A stretch of DNA of 64,000 nucleotides from Thozetella sp. PMI_491 (taxonomy: Eukaryota > Ascomycota > Sordariomycetes > Chaetosphaeriales > Chaetosphaeriaceae), in contig MU270039.1 of NCBI GenBank assembly GCA_021432635.1, forward strand, positions 310,001-374,000, given 5' to 3'. Numbering within the stretch: position 1 is the stretch's first letter; every line of letters starts with the position of its first letter. This document shows, piece by piece, positions 56,391 to 64,000 of the stretch. The translations under genes were made by a program, and so were the position numbers. The notes beneath the pieces are model-generated. The model did not search any database, was not told where the DNA came from, and was given only the letters and a program-made list of their open reading frames with translations.

Positions 56391-57446
56391 ATGCTCGTGC
56401 GATCGCTGCCAGTCCGGTTCCTGGCGTTAGGATGGGTTTTGTTAATCGTCGTGTCGTACTTAACCTTTGATCGCTCGGCAGTAGTCGACCATGGTCGCAA
56501 GATCGCATCCAAGATTGCTCCGACACTGGGATACTCTTACGAGTACAGCGATGCATTTTCCGATTCGTCCGAGAGCTCCGAAAATCACGATGAGTATCTT
56601 GCGGTGTGCGTGACTGTTAAGAACGGCCAGGAATACATGGACGAATGGTTCAAGCACCACTACCATAGCATGGGAATCCGTCGCTTCTATGTTCTCGACA
56701 ACGCGTCGGACCCGCCGATGTCCCTCTTTACTAGCTCATTCAATGTACCTCAGGAAGCGCTTACATTCATGTATTACGACAAGACCGAACGAGGCGACAA
56801 GCAGGCCAAGGAGCTCCAGATGTACAAGGAGTGCGCCGAGAACTATGGCAGGAACAATACATGGCTGGCCTTCATGGAAGCGGATGAGTTCTTCGACACG
56901 CCCGGAGGCCAGACCATCCACGACGTGCTGTATGGACTAGAACCGCTACGACACATCGGCGCCCTCGGCGTCAACTGGAAGGTTCACAATTCCAACGGTC
57001 GACTTAGGCGCCCCAAGTCGCTCCGCAAGGCTTACACCAAGTGTGTGGACAACGATGCTGCCGGGAATGGTGGCACTTCTATCAACCGGTATTACAAGTC
57101 AATCGTCCGCACCAGCGCCTTCGAAGCCATCGAAAACGGGTACAGCATTCGCACCAACAATGACAGCGTCTTGGTGGGAGAGTTCGCCGATCCAATCAAG
57201 CATCTCGCCTTCCGGCAGCCTATTACCCACGAGCGTCTTGCACTACACAAGTATGCTGTCAAGAGCAAGGAGGAGTTTGAGGAGTCCATGAAAAAGGCCG
57301 ACGGAAGCACAGGGCCAAACGATGCCCAGTCCCGGGAATTCCGTGATGCCGTCGAGAGGGCAGCCTCTGTCGACTGCATGGAAATGTTGAGGTGGGTGGC
57401 GGAAGAAGAAGATGAGGAGGAGGAGAACGATGAACCAGTCGAGTGA
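56391..57446 (+). CDS. Golgi-type glycosyltransferase, GT92/DUF23-like
   Basis: A 351-residue intronless type II membrane protein from the ATG at 56391. A short basic tail and one helix (residues 8-25, PVRFLALGWVLLIVVSYL) anchor it, and the catalytic domain faces the lumen. Family blocks are EYLAVCVTVKNGQEYMDEWF, MGIRRFYVLDNASDPP and WLAFMEADEFFD, the latter a DxD-like metal/sugar-nucleotide motif. The C-terminal end is very acidic (EEEDEEEENDEPVE). Upstream in-frame ATGs would add up to 139 residues but place the anchor internally, so I prefer the later start. Donor and acceptor sugars unknown. Confidence 0.85.
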   Translation: MLVRSLPVRFLALGWVLLIVVSYLTFDRSAVVDHGRKIASKIAPTLGYSYEYSDAFSDSSESSENHDEYLAVCVTVKNGQEYMDEWFKHHYHSMGIRRFYVLDNASDPPMSLFTSSFNVPQEALTFMYYDKTERGDKQAKELQMYKECAENYGRNNTWLAFMEADEFFDTPGGQTIHDVLYGLEPLRHIGALGVNWKVHNSNGRLRRPKSLRKAYTKCVDNDAAGNGGTSINRYYKSIVRTSAFEAIENGYSIRTNNDSVLVGEFADPIKHLAFRQPITHERLALHKYAVKSKEEFEESMKKADGSTGPNDAQSREFRDAVERAASVDCMEMLRWVAEEEDEEEENDEPVE

Positions 57447-57754
57447 TAAAGCGAGCAATGGCTGTAATGGCTATGAAGTGTCGTATGTGCCAGGTTGTCT
57501 AAGGGAACCTTAATTCATTCGAGGAAGCACGGGACCGCTAATGCCTCAGATATGAATGTGAATATGCACATGTTATACGTTCAGATAAACAGACAAGTTA
57601 TGAGTGTAATGTAAAAGAATATTGTATTCCTAGAGTATAGTCAACGGTACTTATTCTATGATTTATCCCGTTCGTCTACTGACCCTTCTATCACCAAGAA
57701 CTCCGTAGCCGCTATGACGATTGATGGACTAGACCCCGAGAACTTTTATCTGCT

Positions 57755-58318
57755 TCAATTGTAGTCACTGCTTTCCTTGCCATAGGTAGGATGTCCCGGC
57801 CCCTTGCGCTCCATGATCGCCAGACCCGTCCCCTTTCCAGTCTCTAGGACCCTCATATCCATGAGTTTCTCGTAAAAGGGCACCGAGCGCGTCCAATCGG
57901 CGGTGAAAAGCATGCTCCTCCGCAGGAATGGCATGGATTTGATACTCTCTTGGATGCATTCTACTAGCCAGGTCCCCAGGCCAAGTCCCTGATGGGACAA
58001 GTCAACCCAGACGTCGGTGAGGTAGACGAACGTCGTATAATCGGTCACGCAGCGGGCGATTCCGATGAACTGACGGCTGGACAGGTCCGGGCTCTCCTCG
58101 ACCGAGTTCCCGGGAGCCAACTCATACAGTGCGAAGCAGAGGGAATTTTCGAGCATCTCTTGCATGGCAGGTGCGGGGAGGGCCTTGGCCCAGTAACATT
58201 CATCCGAGGCGAATATGCTGATGAGCTTGGGGATCGAAATCAGGGTTATATCTGTAGAGATAAAATACTGGTCCTTTTTCCAGCTTCTACACTTCATAAG
58301 GGACTTAAACGACGCCAT
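57755..58318 (-). CDS. GNAT-family N-acetyltransferase
   Basis: A 187-residue intronless acetyltransferase. Motif A for acetyl-CoA binding is VYLTDVWVDLSHQGLGLGTWLV (shown by its QGLGLG core at about residue 110), followed by VECIQES. A late FYEKLMDMR matches the usual C-terminal Tyr block of GNATs. No signal or membrane helix; cytosolic. Substrate may be an amine, amino acid or small drug-like molecule. Short for a fused enzyme and complete for a stand-alone GNAT. Confidence 0.9.
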   Translation of the reverse strand: MASFKSLMKCRSWKKDQYFISTDITLISIPKLISIFASDECYWAKALPAPAMQEMLENSLCFALYELAPGNSVEESPDLSSRQFIGIARCVTDYTTFVYLTDVWVDLSHQGLGLGTWLVECIQESIKSMPFLRRSMLFTADWTRSVPFYEKLMDMRVLETGKGTGLAIMERKGPGHPTYGKESSDYN

Positions 58319-59131
58319 TTTGCTAGAAGAAGATTTCCGGGCGTAGATGGTCGTGGAAAATTGAGGGATGTATGCTGAAAGCTTGTGACTATTCTGAAAG
58401 TTCCGCTCTCGGGCTAATAGTACTCCGGACTAGCCCGATGGTGACTCATCCCTTCGCCTAGTTCCATCCACTTGCATGCAACATGCCTAGTTGGCGTCAA
58501 CGATTTAGCCTCCAAACCCGAGTTCTTGGTGTTGAAATGACCCATGTATTATCGCCTGCGAATCGTTCAGACTGAAATTAAATCTCGTCGTAGAGCTGCG
58601 AACTTTTGGCGGTAGTGGGCATCGATTTAAGGGTTCGACGGATTATTGCTTCAGCCAATCAGCACTGTAGATGTGGAGCGGTTTCGAATATCCTCCGATC
58701 GAACGCGGCCATTACGACAATTTTCTATAAATATTACGATTCGGATCCCTTCGAGTGTGAGTTCGTAGATACTTTGGCAGCATTTTTACCCTGATGCGGT
58801 TAGTCATATGTTTCGTCCAAGAACGATGATAGGTAGATTTTGAGAGTTTTTAAAGCACGAGCCTTCGATTTGAGCAACTTTCTACGAACGTGGCGCGTAA
58901 GCGCCGAGTGTCATCGGGGCTTAACCATCAATCCTAGGTTGCTAGATGCTCCAGTGGGGCCTATTTGATCTCAGGGAAGATGATCCTGCAAATGCCTTGC
59001 TCCTGTTTACTTGTTTCATGTTCAGATATAAATGAGCGCGGTCTCCAATCCATCGATCTACTGTGTTCTGTTTCATCCACAACCCCCGGTTGTCAACCTT
59101 GAACACGTCCACCTTAAGTAGGCTTTCCAAA
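58319..59131. promoter_or_regulatory. Divergent promoter, GNAT / DJ-1-like
   Basis: About 810 bp between divergent genes; no supported gene or specific motif. Confidence 0.35.
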
Positions 59132-59851
59132 ATGGCTCCTCTCAATGTCGGCGCTCTAGTCTACGACTACCAAGCTATCGATGTCGTCGCTATTACGGAT
59201 CTTTTGGGCTCTGGAAGCAAGCAACTCGCCCAGCTTTTGAAGGTGTACGGGCCTGTGGAGGACGGACTCCTTGAGAGTACGCCGGAGTTCAATTTCCACC
59301 ACATTGGCATCACTCGGGACCCGGCACCGCTTACAGGCGGGGTAGTCATTGTGCCAACCTGCACGCTCGAGGATGCTCCTGAACTAGACATTTTGATTCT
59401 AGGAGGCCCCAGCCCAGCTCACTTCACGCTCAACCCAAAATATGCGGAATATATCCGAAAACACGTGGCCGCCGACAAGCTGTTGTTTACTAACTGCACC
59501 GGCGCCTACGTCGCCGCAGCATCTGGCGCTCTGGACGGTAGGAAGGCGACAGTCAACCACGTTGAATATGAATGGATAAAGAAACGCCACCCCGCGGTGA
59601 ACTGGACGAACGACACAAAGTGGGTTGTTGATGGCAACATCTGGACAGCGAGTGGAGCAATCGCAGGCATGGACATGGTCTCCCACTGGCTGAGAGAGAC
59701 GTATGGCATGGATGTGCTCACCATGGCTGGCATGAGCCTTGAGTATGAGCCCCGAAATATTCACGGGGTGTTGGATGTCATCCCAAGGAGATATGATGCT
59801 TCCGGAAAGCAGATCTCCACACATATCTTCAAGTATTACGACTCTTACTAG
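59132..59851 (+). CDS. DJ-1/PfpI superfamily protein
   Basis: A 239-residue intronless member of the class I glutamine-amidotransferase-like DJ-1/PfpI superfamily. The nucleophile elbow is FTNCTGAYVAA with Cys about residue 118. The N-terminal strand VGALVYDYQAIDVV and DILILGGP fit the fold, and a late WTASGAIAGMDM follows the usual pattern. Fungal members include isonitrile hydratase-like and glyoxalase-like proteins. Substrate cannot be called. The ATG at 59132 is the first in frame. Confidence 0.88.
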   Translation: MAPLNVGALVYDYQAIDVVAITDLLGSGSKQLAQLLKVYGPVEDGLLESTPEFNFHHIGITRDPAPLTGGVVIVPTCTLEDAPELDILILGGPSPAHFTLNPKYAEYIRKHVAADKLLFTNCTGAYVAAASGALDGRKATVNHVEYEWIKKRHPAVNWTNDTKWVVDGNIWTASGAIAGMDMVSHWLRETYGMDVLTMAGMSLEYEPRNIHGVLDVIPRRYDASGKQISTHIFKYYDSY

Positions 59852-60295
59852 TCTCATGGACCATATCTATGTAGTTGCTAACCAGACTTTCCCGCTCCAA
59901 CACACATTGCTACTGGGTCTGCATCAATGCTGCATAGATACTCGGACTTGGGGTGGTCGCGGCGTTATGTACTTCGCTTCGGAGCTTTGTGGGCACTATA
60001 TTGGTGAGCTAATTGGCCCCCGGCACTCTCAACGAGAAGACTCTTGAGAGGCTCAGCAGGGCTTGGCTGCAGAAATGACAAGAAACTGTGTGACCTGAGA
60101 AATCGGCCCTGCGGGCAGCGTCGAATCACTGCCACTTGAAATTGCACTTTCTGATCATTGAGCCTCGGCCACCGCCACGTGAGGGGAAAGTCTTGGCGGG
60201 TCTTAAGTTTCCTACTTATCGCACAACTTCCAGGAAAGAAGCCAAAACCTCGACTTGTCTATCAACGACCATGTCACCTCCATAGCTACAAGCCC
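59852..60295. other. Intergenic region
   Basis: About 440 bp, same-strand gap; no supported feature. Confidence 0.4.
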
Positions 60296-61676
60296 ATGGC
60301 CGAGGTCCTTGGGCTTCTAGCCTCCATTATTGAGGTTTCTGCGTTCGGCATCAAGCTCGCGCGAACGCTAAAGAACTATGGCGCCTCGGTGGCAGGCGCT
60401 GAAAGGCGGCTGCAAGGTTTGGACAGGGATATAGACTTCACATCTGGCATCCTCACAGAACTTCGGCTGCTGCTCGAGGACACCCACGTTCAAGCTCTGG
60501 TATCGGAGCGGAGCATCAAATTGGCCACCGACGCTGTGGCCGAGTGCCACGGTATCTTCCACGCAATGGAAGATGTTGCTGCCAATTTACGGAGGAATGA
60601 GCTGGGTAAATTCAAGCTCTACTCCAGAGAATCCAAAATTGCCCTGTTACGATCTAACCTGGATCGGATGAAGGGAAATCTTCAGCTACTTATGGGAGTC
60701 ATCAATCAGGCCACCCAGCTGTCCAATACGTATATACAATCCCAAGGACCCAAGCCCTTCTATATTTGAGCTAACTAATACTAGGCGGCCAGATGAAGTG
60801 ACCTTAGGTTCTCATCGCAAGAAGATACGAGAGCTGATGCTCGAGAAGGAGACCTACACCCAAAAGTACCTCATAGAGAAGCAGAAGTACGACGCTCTGT
60901 TGGCCCACGTAAACTCAACTAGCACTCTTGGGAGTATTTGTACCACTCAGACTGTCGAGGAGCAGCCTATACGTGTTACTGCGAGCAATACACGCTTGGA
61001 TGGGCCTAAGCGGGAGCAGTCGGTCATACAAAACACGCCCGGTGATAGTCCAAAAACCTCGCCTGATAATGACATCCAGCCATCCAACCCACTTGCAGCA
61101 TATGGGAATTTCTTCGAAGCTATCTCTACAGACCTTGGACCAAATCTCATGCCAGGAACTGGCGACGATGATAGAGACAACGACCCATTAGATGAAATTT
61201 CGGCTATTCAGGATCCCGAAGCACAAGCCACCGCTGAATCGCAGTATTCCCGAAAGAACCGACTACTCAAACACCGCCAGATGGCGAGGAGGGCAGCTCA
61301 AAATACGGCAAAGGGTATTAAGTATACCCTAGTTGGAACAGCCGCCGTTATCTTGTTTCCGGTTACCATTGCACTTTTCATAGTGCGTCGGCGTCGCAGA
61401 GCTCCTGCACCGTTGGAGCTGAACTCATCCAAAGTATCGCCTGGCGACTTTTACCCTCCCCGCCAATACCCTGTGCTCAAATACCCTGAGCTCAGATCAA
61501 ACTATTTCGACCCTGGGATCTATTTTCACTCCTCTGATGTAGCATACACATCGTCTCTTATCCCAGCCGAACTTCCAGCAACCCACGAATTGGGAGCCAA
61601 TCCTGAGTTCAGTTTAGTCAGCGAGTTGGCAGATGTTCCTTCTGATCTGGTTCAAAGGGCGGCGCAATGGAGATAG
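60296..61676 (+). CDS. Fungal STAND/HeLo-like N-terminal domain protein with membrane anchor
   Basis: Two exons (60296-60729, 60785-61676) give 441 residues. Residues 1-145 match the fungal N-terminal domain seen on STAND/NLR-like proteins (MAEVLGLLASIIEVSAFGIK and the helix-rich RLQGLDRDIDFTSGILTEL), a HeLo-like helical bundle. Instead of a NACHT or NB-ARC domain there is a short coiled stretch (155-185), a disordered acidic linker, one membrane helix at about 323-345 flanked by VRRRRR, and a C-terminal tail of about 90 residues. HeLo-type bundles can act in cell death or membrane binding; here no nucleotide-binding domain is present, so it may be an adaptor or regulator. Topology and function are inference. 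Confidence 0.8.
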
Positions 61677-62489
61677 GAATTGGACCTACGTAATCTTGCC
61701 GCCTAGGGATTTAGAATAGCTAGGTCTGAACTACCACTCAATATAGAAATTGTGCTCAAATGGAATTATTCTTCATCATAGATAGGTATTATCTTGATGA
61801 AATCTCTGCTCATGGACCATGTCATCACCAGCTTTTCGCCGTGCTATAGACAGTGCAAGGTCTGCAGTCTGTGAATGAAAGTCCTAGTTGTATGTGTAAG
61901 TAGGTATTTATGAGATGTTAGCGCAAATACCTACAGTTTCAATCGGCTCTGCAGGAGAGACATAGCACTGGCTCACGAACTACTGGCTCACGAAAAAAGG
62001 TGGCCCAGGCAAAATATTGTGCAAACGGAGGGGGCCAAGGGAACTATTCTCTTCAGCAGTCTGCAGAGAGAATCACAATAAGAATTGTGCCTTATGAGAT
62101 ATAGGAAGAAAGTCAGCGGGATTTGCTAGTCTCAAGTATACGAAAGTCGCGGAACTCTGTGCACCGGCGCAGCCAAATTGCTGCCACTATAAAAATGACC
62201 TCACCAAGTCTCCAAAACATCCCATGTCTGGTTTAGAGCACCCTAGCGCGAGAATATAATGTTTAAGGGACTCCGTTCTATCATTAGTGCTCCAAGATTC
62301 ACAGGGTAGGTAAGCTCGGGTTGACTTCCCTCCGTGCTTGGTTGAGCTGAATGGTCGCGCCAAGGTGCCAAGGCCCATGGTTTAGAATAAAACTGTGTCG
62401 TGCAAGTTCTATCAAGTTTCCCCGCAGCCGGTCAGTGACTGACTGCACCATAGCACAGGCCTTACCAAGTCCATATCGCAGGAGTACCA
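61677..62489. other. Intergenic region
   Basis: About 810 bp. A tandem CTGGCTCACGAA duplication lies near 61,970-61,996. No gene supported. Confidence 0.4.
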
Positions 62490-63935
62490 ATGCAGAATCC
62501 AACCGCTAAGGCTGGAGAAACTCACTCCGAGGAGGAGTGGGAGAGGATGAGGGATGTATTCGTCCTGCTCTACAGGACCCAAGGATGGTCGCTTCCACGG
62601 GTTCGGGAAACTCTCGCCCAGAAGTTTGGGTTTCACGCGACGTGAGTTGATCCCACTCGAAGGAAATTTCGGCATCTCTACACGAGCTCTTCACTCACCA
62701 GTTCGCATGAAGGCTTCGCCAGTACAAGACACGCATCGCCAGGTGGGGCGAGACCAAGACTAATAATGTGAGAGTTAAAGGCCGGTACAGGATGACCCGC
62801 AATGCTGACTGGTAGGCGGTAGGCTGCTAAACATCCACCTACCGGACAATCCACAGACCTAACTCAGGCGAGTGCCGAGAGGCGTCCGGCTAGTCTTCCG
62901 GGGCGTCGGGGACATGCTGTTATTCTCCGACAGGCACCACGAGTAGCCCCCCTCCACCCCCTCACAGCTCCAGGCCACCTCGGAGCCATTCATGCTGCGA
63001 CCCATGGCATAAGCAGATTCTATTCAGGGGTCCTCTCTATGGGCGAGGTCGATCAATCTGTGATTCGTCATCAGAACCAAGAATGGTCAATACGTCAGTT
63101 TTTCGAGATTGCAACGACCGTTCCCGCCCTGGCTTCGGCCTCGGAGTGGGCACCAGCCCAGGCCTTATACGCCCAGATGCTTGACCACGCAGGCCCCTTG
63201 GTCCAGGACCGGAATCCAATCATTGCAGTGTGCATGCTCCAAATTTGCGTCAGATTCTACCAAGATGGCCAACACGCTGTGCTGGATCGCTTCCTGAGCT
63301 TTATTATGGCCCTGGTCGCTGCTCGGGGCCTGCACACGCATCCCTTGCGATTGATGGCGTCTGCGTGGCGCAAATCGAGCAATCATGCGATGGACCTCGT
63401 TACACTGGGTGCTCAACAAGCCTACGATATCCTAAAAAAGCAGCTGGGGCCTGAGCATCCCCAAACCCTGGCTGCCACGCGAGCGCTGCACGGGGCGCAC
63501 TTTGGGAGCGGAAACTACGTCGAGGCGCTCAAGATCATCTCGGAAACCGCTGAAATAGAATCGAAACTCGGTTTCGGCGACCTCATGCTGCTGGATGCAA
63601 AATTCCGAGTGTTGCGCACCCTGATTCCCCTGAACCGACTCGACGAGGCCACTGCTGGCATCGAAGCGATAGAAGCCACCACTCGCAGACTTGCAGATCA
63701 AATCCAACCGGTACAGCGGGAGATAGTTACTGAGAAAATCCAGGTGACTAGGGCAGAACTTTTACGACATCAATTAGATCCTAAGGCCGAAGATATCCTT
63801 TCCGAAATCGTGGAGCGCTACAAGCGGTTAACCGACGACAGCAGCATTGGGGTGCGTTGTGCTCGAGAAGCCCACTTGGAATGTATCAGGAGGACATTGA
63901 GGTCCGGCAAAGTCGAAAGCTTCTATCTCCCCTAA
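62490..63935 (+). CDS. Clr5-domain protein with helical TPR-like C-terminus
   Basis: Three exons (62490-62641, 62713-62767, 62823-63935) give 439 residues. The Clr5 domain covers about residues 14-65: EEWERMRDVFVLLYRTQGWS, RETLAQKFGFHAT, then RQYKTRIARWG after the first splice. This domain is found at the N-terminus of many Pezizomycotina proteins of unknown DNA- or RNA-related role. A low-complexity Pro-rich linker follows, then a helical C-terminal region with DQSVIRHQNQEW, FFEIATTVPALASASEWAPA and a TPR-like block (LGPEHPQTLAATRALHGAHF, GNYVEAL). The first intron uses a GAAG acceptor; the joint is chosen because it alone keeps the RIARWG block in frame. Regulation unknown. The right window edge is about 65 bp away. 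Confidence 0.8.
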
Positions 63936-64000
63936 TAGATAGAATAGAGTCTACACGCGCTCTATAGTCGATGCAGAAGAAACCTAGATGTTTCCACACA

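Overview
The window is nuclear DNA of a filamentous ascomycete (Pezizomycotina). The evidence is genes split by many short introns (about 44-115 nt) with GT..AG ends and CTAAC-like branch sites, and families typical of these fungi: HET, Clr5, UstYa/DUF3328, DMATS prenyltransferase, NRPS-like reductase, AA9 LPMO with CBM1, and Dal5-type transporters. I cannot name the genus. I rebuilt spliced models by hand. Where exon coordinates are given, the exon lengths sum to a whole number of codons and the joins restore family motifs.

Layout. 0.6-5.0 kb: two Dal5-type MFS transporters on the minus strand. 6.0-11.4 kb: an aldo-keto reductase and an adenylation-thiolation-reductase (NRPS-like) enzyme, same direction. 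12.5-15.8 kb: a secreted subtilisin. 16.1-17.6 kb: a SET protein with a signal peptide. 18.6-21.3 kb: a UstYa-family oxidase divergent from a secreted precursor with ten Kex2-flanked repeats, which looks like a minimal fungal RiPP (dikaritin-type) locus. 22.1-23.3 kb: an AA9 LPMO with CBM1. 26.4-30.7 kb: a MARVEL-like membrane protein, an Asp/Glu racemase and a membrane protein of unknown function. 31.7-40.1 kb: a DMATS aromatic prenyltransferase divergent from a three-part fusion (indoleamine-dioxygenase-like heme domain, FAD/NAD(P)H reductase, cytochrome b5), followed by a DUF4246 protein; probably a tryptophan/indole metabolite cluster. 40.5-47.4 kb: a small membrane protein, a HET protein, a small cysteine-rich secreted protein and a pepsin-like protease. 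47.9-49.3 kb: an AT-rich fossil of a Ty3/Gypsy-like retroelement. 50.3-63.9 kb: a C2H2 factor, an M16 insulysin-like peptidase, a glycosyltransferase, a GNAT acetyltransferase, a DJ-1/PfpI protein, a STAND/HeLo-like N-terminal-domain protein with a membrane anchor, and a Clr5-domain protein.

How the genes may work together. The two best candidates for undescribed systems are (1) the UstYa + repeat-precursor pair, whose conserved core is rich in His/Trp, with Tyr only in the first two repeats, unlike the Tyr-based cores of known ustiloxin/phomopsin/asperipin peptides; and (2) the DMATS/IDO-reductase-cytochrome b5/DUF4246 group, where one polypeptide appears to carry both a heme oxygenase and its own electron supply chain. 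The NRPS-like reductase next to an aldo-keto reductase could be a third small pathway (acid to aldehyde to alcohol). Pathway statements are inference from domains and neighbours.
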